This document shows positions 44,133 to 53,223 of a stretch of 64,000 bases of DNA, one piece after another. How positions within the stretch are numbered: the stretch's first letter is position 1; each line of letters opens with the position of its first letter. The DNA lies in contig DDLX01000018.1 in NCBI GenBank assembly GCA_002340355.1, positions 248,001-312,000 of the forward strand. Direction: 5' to 3'. The notes under the pieces are model-generated. The model did no database searches. It was not told where the DNA came from and worked only from the letters and a program-made list of their open reading frames with translations. A program made the translations under genes and the position numbers. Source of the DNA: Cytophagales bacterium UBA2561 (GTDB taxonomy: Bacteria > Bacteroidota > Bacteroidia > Cytophagales > Thermoflexibacteraceae).

Positions 44133-44173
44133 TACGATTATCTAAGTTTCAAAATGTAAGACGATTCGGGATA

Positions 44174-44181
44174 CAAACCTA
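44174..44181 (-). promoter_or_regulatory. Candidate -7 element for DUF4271-hemD
   Basis: On the minus strand it reads TAGGTTTG, which fits TAnnTTTG, 42 bases before the ATG. Confidence 0.4.
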
Positions 44182-44426
44182 CACAATAATTAGAAGGAAT
44201 CAGAAGCCTATCTTCTTTTTTGGAGTTTTCTTGAAATAAGTTTGCCAATATTTTTCTAAACTATTCAATTTATCGTAAATTAAGAAGATCTGGCTCAAAA
44301 TTAGGGTATTTTGATTGCCCTAAATCAAGTAATATCAATCCAGTAAAATTTTATAAAAAATAACTAACTTAGGCGATAAAAGTATTATTAGTCTTCTGAA
44401 AAAACACCTTCAAAATATCAAAATGA

Positions 44427-45926
44427 ATGAATCGTAAAGTACTGTTTTTCACAGTTATATTAGCTTCTTTGGTGGGTGGAGTCATTAGTTTAGGTGGCTT
44501 TGTGTGGTTGTTTGGTTTACCCAATTCCTCAAATTCTGATTCGGTACAAATACGCCAAAATCATTTACGCTTTTCCGATTACGAACCTCATACAACTCCC
44601 GAACTAAATCGAAAGCTGGATTTACCTCAAAATATGAATTTCGTCCCTGCAGTCGAGAAAATTATTGCTTCAGTTGTTCAACTCAAAATCCACTACGAGG
44701 GATATGATTATACCTCTTCAGAGGATGGCTCGGATATATTAGATTGGTTTCGAGATAATTATGATAAAGATGATGAAACATTTTCATCAGGCTCAGGGGT
44801 TATCATTCGAGAAGATGGCTATATTATTACCAATTTTCATGTCGTAGAAGAAGCCGAAAAGATTGACGTAATTTTACAAGATAAACGAAAATTTCAAGCG
44901 GAAATTATTGGTACTGATCCCAATACTGATTTGGCTTTATTGAAAATTAAAGCCATTCAATTACCTCAAGCCAAACTTGGTAATTCTGATGAAATCAAGG
45001 TAGGTGAGTGGGTGCTTGCAGTGGGCAATCCTTTTGACTTAACTTCAACCGTTACAGCAGGAATTATTTCTGCTAAAAGTCGAAGTATCAATATTTTACA
45101 GACTAAAGATAATTTAGCCGTAGAATCCTTTATTCAGACAGATGCCGCCGTAAATCCTGGGAATAGTGGAGGCGCATTAGTTAATTTAAATGGAGAATTG
45201 ATCGGAATTAATACCGCAATTGCTACAGGAACAGGAAGCTTCTCAGGATATTCTTTTGCTGTACCTTCTCGTATTGTCAAAAAAACGGCACAAGATTTGA
45301 TTGAATTTGGTCAAGTTCAACGAGCCTTATTAGGTGTGAGTGTTTTGGATATTTCCGCCGACCTGATGGAATCTAAAGATTTAAATTCTTTAGAGGGTGT
45401 TTATGTAGCAGGAATAACTCGGTACAGTGCTGCCGAAGAAGCGGGGCTTCAAGTTGGGGATATTATCACAAAAATCAATGATAATCCGATTCATACCGTT
45501 TCTCGGTTACAGGAAATTACCACAGGTTATAAACCAGGAAATGTTATTTTCTTGACCTATGAACGAGAAGGAAACACCAAAACAGTTAAGGTGATTTTAA
45601 AAAATAAATACCACACCACTGAGTTAGTCAGTGCCTTCGAAAATAAAGTAATTCGGATCACTGAGTTAGGCGCAGATTTTGCTGTAATCAATCGCAAAGA
45701 ACGAAAAAAATACGGTATCAAACACGGTGTGAAAGTCGTTCGTTTGCAGAACGGTAAGCTGAAAAAAGCTGAAGTTCAGACAGGATTTATCGTTACACAC
45801 GTAGATAAAACGAAAATTACGACCGTTGCCGATTTGCAAGAAATCCTTCGGGGTAAGTCGGGCGGCGTTTTGATAGAAGGCATTACGCCTACGGGTGACA
45901 AAGCCTTTTACGGTATAGGTTTTTGA
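44427..45926 (+). CDS. degP: DegP/HtrA-type periplasmic serine protease
   Basis: A 499-residue Do-family protease/chaperone. One N-terminal helix (VILASLVGGVISLGGFVWLF) serves as signal or anchor. The catalytic triad is His138 (ITNFHVV), Asp168 (NTDLALL) and Ser247 (NPGNSGGA). Two PDZ domains follow (about 295-385 and 410-498), the first with SAAEEAGLQVGDIITKIN. It degrades or refolds damaged envelope proteins. An ATG four bases upstream in another frame leads to a stop after four codons and is not the start. Confidence 0.95.
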   Translation: MNRKVLFFTVILASLVGGVISLGGFVWLFGLPNSSNSDSVQIRQNHLRFSDYEPHTTPELNRKLDLPQNMNFVPAVEKIIASVVQLKIHYEGYDYTSSEDGSDILDWFRDNYDKDDETFSSGSGVIIREDGYIITNFHVVEEAEKIDVILQDKRKFQAEIIGTDPNTDLALLKIKAIQLPQAKLGNSDEIKVGEWVLAVGNPFDLTSTVTAGIISAKSRSINILQTKDNLAVESFIQTDAAVNPGNSGGALVNLNGELIGINTAIATGTGSFSGYSFAVPSRIVKKTAQDLIEFGQVQRALLGVSVLDISADLMESKDLNSLEGVYVAGITRYSAAEEAGLQVGDIITKINDNPIHTVSRLQEITTGYKPGNVIFLTYEREGNTKTVKVILKNKYHTTELVSAFENKVIRITELGADFAVINRKERKKYGIKHGVKVVRLQNGKLKKAEVQTGFIVTHVDKTKITTVADLQEILRGKSGGVLIEGITPTGDKAFYGIGF

Positions 45927-45953
45927 TTGGTTGATTAGTTGTTTGTTTGAGTT

Positions 45954-45987
45954 AAAAAGGCAGCCTGCATAGTGGGTTGCTTTTTTT
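45954..45987 (+). terminator. Terminator after degP
   Basis: A hairpin AAAGGCAGCC...GGGTTGCTTT with G-U pairs, then a run of seven T. Confidence 0.7.
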
Positions 45988-46200
45988 ATTTTCAATTATC
46001 CAAAACTAATTTGATTGCCGATCATTACTAACAATATCCTCCAAATCGACCCAGTATCACAATCATATATATCCTTCCTATAAAACAGAAAATATCACAA
46101 TATTTTGCAAAAAAACTTTTCTTTTTCCGAATGTAAACCAACTTCTAACGTTCTACCATGAAAAGAAACAATCTATTAACCTTCCAAAATTCAAATTTTT

Positions 46201-47028
46201 ATGAAAAAGACCTTGAAAATAGGTGGTTTAGTCTGGGTACTTCTAACGGTATTTCAGTATGCCAATGCCCAAAATGAAAGTCAATTGTATGCTGAAACCA
46301 AACAAATTAATCAATTTTTCCATCGATTCAACGGTGAAGAAGATGCTTCAGGGAATCGGCTCTATGATGGACGAGATAAAGACCATCGTACCAAAGCCTT
46401 ACGTGAAAAATATATCCCATTCTTATTTGATGCCAAAAATCCTGATTTAACTAAATCACTCCGAAATGAATTGATGAACACAGTTACTAATGAAAGTAAT
46501 CCTCAGTTTCTAGAATTCAAAAATCAAGATTGGTTTGCAGAGGTCTGGACAGAATTTCTATACCAAGGCAAAACCATTAATGTTATTTTATATTTGAATA
46601 TTGAAGAAGAAAATGATGGTTCAAAATGGGTAATTTCAGATGTATATAGTTCTGATTTTGAATCACAATTTTATCCTGATACCTCACAAATGGATATGCC
46701 TCCATTTTTACATCCGATGAGTCATGAATTAGATTTTATGAATCTACGTAAAATTTTTAAAGCTCCAAAATACGTAGAATATTACACGAATAAGGAGTAT
46801 AAACCTAATTATCTCACACTTTTTTTACAAGCAATGAAAACAGGAAATTTAAGATTCAAAACTGTAGAGAATGTTAAGTTTCATTTTTTCCAAATTAAGG
46901 GATGGTATTTTGAGGTAACTAATTTCAATCGAGGAGGGTATAATCGAGGATGGTTAATGAGTAATCTGGTAAAAGTACCTACAAAGGAACGTCAAGCTTT
47001 CGAAGATATCATCCGACATAAAAACTAA
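46201..47028 (+). CDS. Exported protein of unknown function
   Basis: 275 residues with a signal peptide ending YANAQ. The mature protein has two alpha/beta halves (QINQFFHRFNGEED near the start, LNIEEENDGSKWVISDVYS in the middle, HFFQIKGWYFEVTNF later). It looks like a protein seen in other Bacteroidota, but I cannot name the family. The tryptophan-rich WFAEVWTEF and GWYFEV segments suggest a ligand-binding or NTF2-like fold, as a guess. Transcribed alone. Confidence 0.6.
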   Translation: MKKTLKIGGLVWVLLTVFQYANAQNESQLYAETKQINQFFHRFNGEEDASGNRLYDGRDKDHRTKALREKYIPFLFDAKNPDLTKSLRNELMNTVTNESNPQFLEFKNQDWFAEVWTEFLYQGKTINVILYLNIEEENDGSKWVISDVYSSDFESQFYPDTSQMDMPPFLHPMSHELDFMNLRKIFKAPKYVEYYTNKEYKPNYLTLFLQAMKTGNLRFKTVENVKFHFFQIKGWYFEVTNFNRGGYNRGWLMSNLVKVPTKERQAFEDIIRHKN

Positions 47029-47043
47029 TTTGCGAACATAAAA

Positions 47044-47079
47044 AACTCCGAAAAATTCATCACAGATTCCTTCGGAGTT
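47044..47079. terminator. Convergent hairpin overlapping the MerR-family 3' end
   Basis: AACTCCGAA and TTCGGAGTT pair over 9 bases. The right arm is inside the last codons of the minus-strand regulator, and A and T stretches flank it, so it can serve both converging genes. Confidence 0.6.
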
Positions 47080-47956
47080 CTTCCAAAAACTGGATTAAAC
47101 GTTCTGTGTTATAAATAACTTCTTGATTTTCTGCCAGTTTATGATCTTGCCCAATAATCTGAATACCTGATAATAAGATTTGAGCATTCGGGAAAGTTTC
47201 TGCCAGTTGATTTAAATAATCTTGTACTTTATCAAATCCAGGCACGGAAGTAATGATAGTCAATAGATAATCAGGTTGGCGTAAATCATAGGCTTTTTTT
47301 AAATCTTCCATTGGCAACATTTGTCCAAAATAAAAGACTCGGAACCCTCTTGCACGAATCAAATAAGATGAAAAAAGTAATGAGATTTCATGTAATTCGC
47401 CTTCAGGTAGAAAAAGCATCAAAGTCGGATAATCTGATTCAACAGGAAGGGTTAAACTATCAATCCCAACAATTAATTTTTGCCGAATGAGGTTAGAAAT
47501 GAAATGTTCTTGAGCAGGATTTATACTATCAGTCGCCCACAATACCCCGATTTTGGATAAAAACGGGTAAATAACTTTTAGAATTGTCTCTTCAAAACCG
47601 AATTCACGAATATTATTTGCCATAATTCGTTCAAATTCGCTCTCATCTAAGTCAATCATAGCTACCGTCAAAGCAGCAATTTGGTCTTCATATCGACTAC
47701 GTTTATCTACAGTTGCCATGACTTTGTGCTTCATTTCTTCGGCAGTCATTTTGGCAATTTTCGAAATTTTATAACCATTATTATTGAGTAATGCAATGTT
47801 CAGCATTAGCTTCAATTCATTGGGTCCATAAAGGCGAATGTTCGTACAAGTGCGTTCAGGTTTGACGATATTATAACGTTGTTCCCACATACGTATCGTA
47901 TGTGCTTTGATACCCGTAAGATTTTCTAAATCTTTAATAGAATAATAAACGCTCAT
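47060..47956 (-). CDS. MerR-family regulator with B12-binding domain (CarH/LitR-like)
   Basis: 298 residues: an N-terminal MerR winged helix (about 4-75, YSIKDLENLTGIKAHTIRMW), a helical B12 cap domain and a C-terminal Rossmann B12-binding domain. The cap keeps the photoreceptor signature W-x9-EH (Trp140, Glu150-His151). The B12 domain has GELHEIS with His189 at the position of the lower axial histidine. These are the features of adenosylcobalamin light sensors such as CarH, which repress carotenoid genes in the dark. No carotenoid genes are in the window. It is not clear which genes it controls. Confidence 0.88.
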   Translation of the reverse strand: MSVYYSIKDLENLTGIKAHTIRMWEQRYNIVKPERTCTNIRLYGPNELKLMLNIALLNNNGYKISKIAKMTAEEMKHKVMATVDKRSRYEDQIAALTVAMIDLDESEFERIMANNIREFGFEETILKVIYPFLSKIGVLWATDSINPAQEHFISNLIRQKLIVGIDSLTLPVESDYPTLMLFLPEGELHEISLLFSSYLIRARGFRVFYFGQMLPMEDLKKAYDLRQPDYLLTIITSVPGFDKVQDYLNQLAETFPNAQILLSGIQIIGQDHKLAENQEVIYNTERLIQFLEELRRNL

Positions 47957-48184
47957 ATTTTACTTCATTCATATTTCAGAATTGTACTTTTAGAAGATTT
48001 TTGATGTCTTCTAGTATGTTGTCCTTGTAACAGTCTGTTTTTGCAAAATGTTCTGAATAGAATCAGTTTATTTAGTAAAAATAGTGGTATTTAATTTCAC
48101 ATAACACTAATAAATAATTAAAAAGGGAAGATTATACTAGAAAGAGGGAAATTGTCGAATAGTTTACTTTAGGCTCAAAGCATA

Positions 48185-48230
48185 AAAAAGCACCAAACTA
48201 TGTGAATTTATCGTCTATTTTGGTGCTTTT
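48185..48230 (-). terminator. Terminator after the Crp/Fnr gene
   Basis: AAAAAGCACCAAA pairs with TTTTGGTGCTTTT (12 bp) around a loop of about 20 bases. On the minus strand the stem ends in T residues. It is 23 bases past the stop codon. Confidence 0.8.
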
Positions 48231-48252
48231 ATTGGTAAAAAGTATCGTGAAG

Positions 48253-48948
48253 TCAATCAAATTGATTACTCATTTGTTCTAGACCTCCTATATCTAAAAT
48301 TTCAATTTTTCGCTTTTTAATAGCAATCAGGTTATTTCGCTTGAATTCTGATAAAATTCGAATAGCAGTCTCTTTAACTGTTCCCGTAAAACCTGCCAAT
48401 TCCTCTCGACTCAACTGAATGTCCTTTTGACACAGCTCTGTATCTGCATTACTCAACAACAGCAAAGCATCTGCGATACGTCCACGAGCAGGCTTATAAG
48501 CAATATCTGTCAATTTATTTTCCGTTTTTTCAGCCAGTTCACAGACCCGTTGCATAATTTCCGCTGAAAACTCGTGATTAGTATTCAAGAGATGTTGAAA
48601 GTCCTTTCGGGGTAAAAGACAAACTGCTGCATCACTTACTGCAATTGCTGAAGCATTATAACGCCTCCGAGTAATTAAGGAACGAAATCCTACAAAATCA
48701 CCTGGCTTTGCAATCCGAAGAATTTGTTCTTTTCCTCCACTTCCATATTTGACTAATTTAAGATGACCTGAGCTAATACAAAATAAGCCGATAGGCAACG
48801 AATTTTCAGAAAAGATAAATTGTCCTTTTTTATAAAAGTTACAAGACTTAGCAAACTGTACTTCCAATACTTGATCACGGTTACAATGTTCGAAAGGCGT
48901 AACATCTCGAACAGAACAAGTACGGCAATCGGGCGTTTCATTTTTCAT
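48253..48948 (-). CDS. Crp/Fnr-family regulator with N-terminal cysteines
   Basis: A 231-residue transcription factor. It has a cyclic-nucleotide-binding-type beta roll (about 25-145), a long dimer helix and a Crp winged helix (about 165-225, SREELAGFTGTVKETAIRIL). The N-terminus has Cys8, Cys11 and Cys22, with Cys36 further on. This spacing could hold an oxygen-labile Fe-S cluster like FNR, though it is not the exact FNR pattern. The cAMP-contact residues of true Crp are absent. Possible targets include the haemoglobin/cupin operon, but no operator was recognised. Confidence 0.87.
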   Translation of the reverse strand: MKNETPDCRTCSVRDVTPFEHCNRDQVLEVQFAKSCNFYKKGQFIFSENSLPIGLFCISSGHLKLVKYGSGGKEQILRIAKPGDFVGFRSLITRRRYNASAIAVSDAAVCLLPRKDFQHLLNTNHEFSAEIMQRVCELAEKTENKLTDIAYKPARGRIADALLLLSNADTELCQKDIQLSREELAGFTGTVKETAIRILSEFKRNNLIAIKKRKIEILDIGGLEQMSNQFD

Positions 48949-49192
48949 ATCTTTGAGAACGATTTCGAAGAGTTGTTTAATGTGTCTTTGTGTGTCTGTA
49001 AAAGGCGGAATTGAGTTTTATGCTAAAATACAGCAAAAAAGAATAGGACGCAATTTAATCCGTTAAAATTTCTTATTTTGTTTAATTTTAATCCTCAAAT
49101 TCTTTGACATTACTTCACAAAAAGGCTCCGAATTCCTCAAATTGGTAATTTAAGTCATTGAAAAAGTCAATTTCATTAGTTTAACAAAATGC

Positions 49193-49828
49193 CTAAAAGG
49201 GAGATTTATATTGTTCTATGAAGCTTTCCCATTTGGTATTTTTGTAGTGTGAGTCTCCAATAAATTGAAGAATTGGATGTAAGTCTTGAGGCTGTTGATA
49301 ACCGGGCACAGGCGTAATTAAACGGAATTCCTCATCCAAAAATACAACAGTTGGATAACTCATTTTACCATTAAGTAAAGAGGCAGCTAACTCATGATAT
49401 CCATTCCGACCTTCAGCAATAAACTTAAAAGTCCGTCCATCAAACTCAATATCTCCCTTTTGCTCTGCATCCAATTTGACCGCATAATATTTTTCATTCA
49501 GGAGAGCTGCAACTTTTTCATTATCAAAGGTCGTTTTATCCATTCGTTTGCACCATCCACACCAATCAGTATAAACATCAATAAAAATTTTTCGAGGATT
49601 TTCTTTGCCTTTTTTGAGTGCTTCCTCAAAGCTCATCCACTGCACTTTTGAAGAAGTGATGAGTTCAGGAGATATGGAAGCTGACTCAGCGATTGCTGTT
49701 TTTGGAGTTTCTTTTTCTTGAAGAGTTGTTTTGGGTTCTGACGATTTTTCTTTAGCATAAAAAAGATTGACCGAAACCAACAAAGCGACGATAACAATAC
49801 TGCCAATGATTCCTGGGAGATGCTTCAT
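49193..49828 (-). CDS. Membrane-anchored thioredoxin-like protein
   Basis: 211 residues. An N-terminal helix (IIGSIVIVALLVSVNLFY) anchors it, then a polar linker leads to a thioredoxin fold (about 65-195). The active site is TDWCGWCKRMD (Cys90 and Cys93), with the cis-Pro loop KMSYPTVVFLD. This is the DUF255/thioredoxin_7-like type used for periplasmic disulfide reduction. No cytochrome or ccm partner is adjacent. Confidence 0.88.
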   Translation of the reverse strand: MKHLPGIIGSIVIVALLVSVNLFYAKEKSSEPKTTLQEKETPKTAIAESASISPELITSSKVQWMSFEEALKKGKENPRKIFIDVYTDWCGWCKRMDKTTFDNEKVAALLNEKYYAVKLDAEQKGDIEFDGRTFKFIAEGRNGYHELAASLLNGKMSYPTVVFLDEEFRLITPVPGYQQPQDLHPILQFIGDSHYKNTKWESFIEQYKSPF

Positions 49829-50276
49829 AATTTTTAGATTTAGGATAAATGTATCATTTTGAGCCTTAAATTCTTGCGGGTAATGTCCTTGAGACTAAGT
49901 CAGGTTAAGTGATTTGGACGTGTTCTTGGTAGTCTATAACTCAAATATTTTAAAAGACTTCTCTGTCCGTATTCAAAAGAACAGATTTTTGGATTGATTT
50001 CCTAAAAATGAAATAGTTATTTTTAAAAGAATTTCAAGGAATGTCGGTTGAATTACATTTGTCAGAAGCCTTAAATTTCCATCAAATTTGAATCGAAAGC
50101 ACTACTTTTGCAGAAAAAAAATAAACCTAATCCAGTTTTTGGGAAATGACTATGATTCAGTACCTTTTATTTTCTAGATCGGGCTTAATAATAGTTGATT
50201 GTTATCTTTAGAAAATAGTTTTGTTGCATAGTATTCCTATAGAAATTTCAAGTATCAACGTATCAAAAGTAACTCT
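49829..50276. other. Divergent spacer upstream of the dehydratase gene
   Basis: About 450 bases without a convincing gene. It includes TACTTTTG (50103-50110), a TAnnTTTG match 167 bases before the dehydratase ATG, which would give a long leader. No riboswitch fold or attenuator with branched amino-acid codons is apparent. Confidence 0.45.
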
Positions 50277-51260
50277 ATGACCCCAACAATTTTGTCCTTG
50301 CCTAACCTTAATCAAATTGCTACGGCTCACCGATTAATTCAACCCTATATCCATCGAACACCCATCCTAACGTGCGAAACTCTAAATCGGATGGTGGGCG
50401 CACAACTATTCTTTAAGTGTGAAAATCTTCAGAAAATCGGAGCATTTAAAATTCGAGGAGCTATGAATACCGTCCTAACTCTGACTGAAGCCGAAAAACA
50501 AAGAGGAATTGGGACACATTCTTCTGGTAATCACGCTCAAGCAATTGCTTATGCAGGACAATTACAAAATATTCAGGCACACATTGTCATGCCTAATAAC
50601 TCGCCTCAAGTCAAGAAAGATGCTGTGCAAAACTACGGTGCAAAAGTTTATTTTTGTGAACCTACATTCGAAGCACGACAAGCCAAAATGCAAGAAATCT
50701 TACAAAAAACAGGAGCCGAATTTGTTCATCCTTATGATGATTATCGAGTCATTACAGGGCAAGCCACTTGTGCCAAAGAAATCTATGAAGATCTTGAAGA
50801 TTTGGACTTATTACTTGTACCTATTGGTGGTGGTGGATTATTAAGTGGTTCAGCACTCGCTACGCAACACTTCTCACCTCACACCAAAGTCATTGGGGCA
50901 GAACCCGCCCTCGCCAATGATGCTTATGAATCCTTACAAACAGGAATCCGACACCCCCCCAAACCTCCTGTGACCATTGCAGACGGTTTACGAACCTCAC
51001 TCGGTGAAAAAACTTTTGAAATCATTCGAGACCATGTTTCAGAAATTGCACTAGCTTCTGAGGAAAATATTATTCGAGCCATGCGCTTAATTTGGGAACG
51101 AATGAAAATTATTATTGAGCCGTCTTGTGCTGTTCCTCTAGCAACACTTTTGGAAGGCAATGTTTCGAATTTTAAAGGTAAGAAAATAGGAATTATCCTG
51201 ACGGGTGGAAATGTCGATTTAGCTAACTTGCCTTGGTTATCATCTTTAAACCAGCAATAA
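50277..51260 (+). CDS. PLP-dependent threonine/serine dehydratase or serine racemase
   Basis: 327 residues of fold-type II PLP enzyme. The Schiff-base lysine is in KIGAFKIRGAMN (Lys58), the substrate loop is HSSGNHAQA, the phosphate-binding glycine loop is PIGGGGLLSG, and IIEPSCAVPLA is the C-terminal cofactor contact (Ser/Cys). It lacks a C-terminal ACT domain, so it is of the catabolic TdcB or serine-racemase type rather than the feedback-regulated IlvA. The two activities cannot be told apart here. Confidence 0.88.
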   Translation: MTPTILSLPNLNQIATAHRLIQPYIHRTPILTCETLNRMVGAQLFFKCENLQKIGAFKIRGAMNTVLTLTEAEKQRGIGTHSSGNHAQAIAYAGQLQNIQAHIVMPNNSPQVKKDAVQNYGAKVYFCEPTFEARQAKMQEILQKTGAEFVHPYDDYRVITGQATCAKEIYEDLEDLDLLLVPIGGGGLLSGSALATQHFSPHTKVIGAEPALANDAYESLQTGIRHPPKPPVTIADGLRTSLGEKTFEIIRDHVSEIALASEENIIRAMRLIWERMKIIIEPSCAVPLATLLEGNVSNFKGKKIGIILTGGNVDLANLPWLSSLNQQ

Positions 51261-51267
51261 GTGCCAC

Positions 51268-51465
51268 TACTCTACCCTACTAAAATTTTATTGATTTACA
51301 AATTACGGATTATCATTTAGATTAAATCAAATTTAATTTTTCCGTAGCGGTGAGTTTACAAACCCATCGCTACGGAAAAATGGTGTTTTAGCTTACTAAA
51401 AAAAGGTTTTTAAATAATTTCAACACTAAACATATTTTATAAATCATTTTTAGTAGGGTAGAGTA
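51268..51465. mobile_element. MITE-like element with 18-bp terminal inverted repeats
   Basis: TACTCTACCCTACTAAAA (51268-51285) is repeated exactly, inverted, at 51448-51465. The 162 bases between are non-coding, AT-rich, and centred on a family-A palindrome. No clear target-site duplication is seen. It fills the space between two convergent genes. It may instead be a large transcript hairpin. Confidence 0.6.
51337..51380. repeat. Palindrome family A (copy 5)
   Basis: Outer arms TTTTTCCGTAGCG/CGCTACGGAAAAA are perfect, with GTTTACAAAC at the centre. It lies inside the MITE-like element. Confidence 0.88.
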
Positions 51466-51548
51466 TGTTATGAATTAGAAGGATTCAACAAAAAATTTTC
51501 TAGTATAAAACAGCTATCAAATTTGCTAAAAATCAAAGTGATAATGTA

Positions 51549-52883
51549 TTAAATCTCTTCAATTTCTTCTTCGAACTGAATGCCATGAGACTCCATTTCT
51601 TTCAGAACAGGCTCATAAATTTGTGAATGAACAGGCAATTGAACACCAGTTAAATTAATTTCATCTTTCAAAATAAATTTTGCCACAATTCCCAAAGGTA
51701 AGCCTACCGTTTTTGCCATTGCCGTTTGTTGGGTATCTTCTCCTTTGACGACCAAAGACGAAACTCGGCGATATTGTTTTTGGTCAAATTCATATTCAAA
51801 AATATGTTGCATCACAATCATATCTTTGTCATTCGGGGCAAGTTTCCATTTCTTTTCTAAGACGTGTTGTAAAATTTGAGCAGGGGATACATTTTCCAAG
51901 CCAATTTTTTCATCTCGGAAGAGTCCTAACCAATTCAGCTTTTTAATAATTTCAGAATCTGGTTCTACTCCTAAAAATTGAGCCACTTTTTCGGGTACAG
52001 TAAGAGTTAAATCATACGGCAAAAACGCATTTATAAAATCCCGATAGGTGGTATTTTCCGAGTTTTCAACTTTATAACCATCATCCGTCATCCCTAACTG
52101 TACAAAGGCATCCCAGCTCTGACAAAATCCTGCTTTTCGGAGTGTACCACGAATCAAAGTAGACGTATTTTCCAAACCATAAATCACTCGATATTTTAAA
52201 GAATCTCGATTTGGATATCCCTCAAATTTATCATAATTACTAACTGTAATTTCTTCTAAATCAGAAAATAAGCGATGGTATGGCATATATTTATATTTTC
52301 CCCGAATGATATATTGTGCTGTGCCTTGTCCTGCTAAAATCACATTTCGAGGATTCCATGTAAATTTATAATTCCAAGGGTTGGTATCATATTCAGGAGC
52401 TACCAAACCACCCGTATAGGACTTGAAAGCCCGAATATCAGCACTATCTTTCTTGAGTCCGTCAATGATTTGCATCGCAGACATATGATCAATACCTGGG
52501 TCAAGTCCCATTTCATTTAACAGAATTACTTTTTGCGCTATTGCTTTGTTATTCAGTGCTTTAATTTCAGGAGTGAGATAAGAAGCCGTTAAGAAATGTT
52601 TTCCAAACTTGACACAAAGTTCAGCAATTGGTCGGTGCATAAAGTGCGGTAACATCGAGATGACTAAGTCAGCATTTTGTACCAAAACCTCACATATTTC
52701 CAGATTATCCGCATTAAATCGAACGGCTCGTCCATTGGGGTGATTTTGAATTTTTTCTTGAGCAAGTTGTAAATTACTATCTCCTACGGTAATCAACCAA
52801 TGCTCAGAATAGGCAGTTTCTAGCAAGTATTGAATTAAACTAAAAGAAGAGCGTCCTGCTCCCAAAATAAGTAAATGTTTCAT
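51549..52883 (-). CDS. Saccharopine dehydrogenase-family oxidoreductase
   Basis: 444 residues with an N-terminal Rossmann fold (HLLILGAGRSSFSLIQYLL, dinucleotide loop GAGRSS). The saccharopine dehydrogenase middle part follows (LNEMGLDPGIDHMSAMQII, AFKSYTGGLVAPEYDTNPWN, KFTWNPRNVILAG). The final strand set ends in VGLPLGIVAKFIL. It is the reductase half only, without a lysine-ketoglutarate reductase domain. Role may be lysine metabolism or carboxynorspermidine-type reactions. No neighbour decides. Confidence 0.88.
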   Translation of the reverse strand: MKHLLILGAGRSSFSLIQYLLETAYSEHWLITVGDSNLQLAQEKIQNHPNGRAVRFNADNLEICEVLVQNADLVISMLPHFMHRPIAELCVKFGKHFLTASYLTPEIKALNNKAIAQKVILLNEMGLDPGIDHMSAMQIIDGLKKDSADIRAFKSYTGGLVAPEYDTNPWNYKFTWNPRNVILAGQGTAQYIIRGKYKYMPYHRLFSDLEEITVSNYDKFEGYPNRDSLKYRVIYGLENTSTLIRGTLRKAGFCQSWDAFVQLGMTDDGYKVENSENTTYRDFINAFLPYDLTLTVPEKVAQFLGVEPDSEIIKKLNWLGLFRDEKIGLENVSPAQILQHVLEKKWKLAPNDKDMIVMQHIFEYEFDQKQYRRVSSLVVKGEDTQQTAMAKTVGLPLGIVAKFILKDEINLTGVQLPVHSQIYEPVLKEMESHGIQFEEEIEEI

Positions 52884-52980
52884 GTTTTTATTGGTATTTA
52901 AATTTATTTTTCTAAATAACGTAAATTTCGTTTTATAGAAATGCTTACCAATAAATTATCTTTTTTATCTCTACAAATAA

Positions 52981-53089
52981 GTTCAATAATTCGTAAGTTT
53001 TGCCTAACTCTTCGAGAGTTGAAATATTGATTTTTAGTAAATTAGTTTCATTTCCATAGTGTAGGATTTACAAACCTTACTTTAATAAA
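52981..53089 (+). repeat. Composite repeat shared (inverted) with about 36585-36705
   Basis: The stretch TTTTGCCTAACTCT with a following GAGAGTT hairpin, then ATATTGATTTT, an ATTAGT block and a family-A palindrome, is found in the same order on the minus strand of 36585-36705. The palindrome here is worn (TTTCCATAGTGTAGG / CCTTACTTTAATAAA). Confidence 0.65.
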
Positions 53090-53120
53090 AAAAACTCACT
53101 ATCAATCCACTAAAAATAAA

Positions 53121-53164
53121 ATTTCCATAACAATAAGTTTGAAAACCTATCATTATGGAAAAAT
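53121..53164. repeat. Palindrome family A (copy 7)
   Basis: ATTTCCATAACAATAAGTTT pairs with AAACCTATCATTATGGAAAT with a few mismatches. It lies 32 bases beyond the composite repeat and downstream of the amidohydrolase gene. Confidence 0.75.
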
Positions 53165-53223
53165 ATTTTTAGTATTAATTTTTTATAAAAAGAATAAAAT
53201 ACTTAGCAAATAGACTTTCAAAT

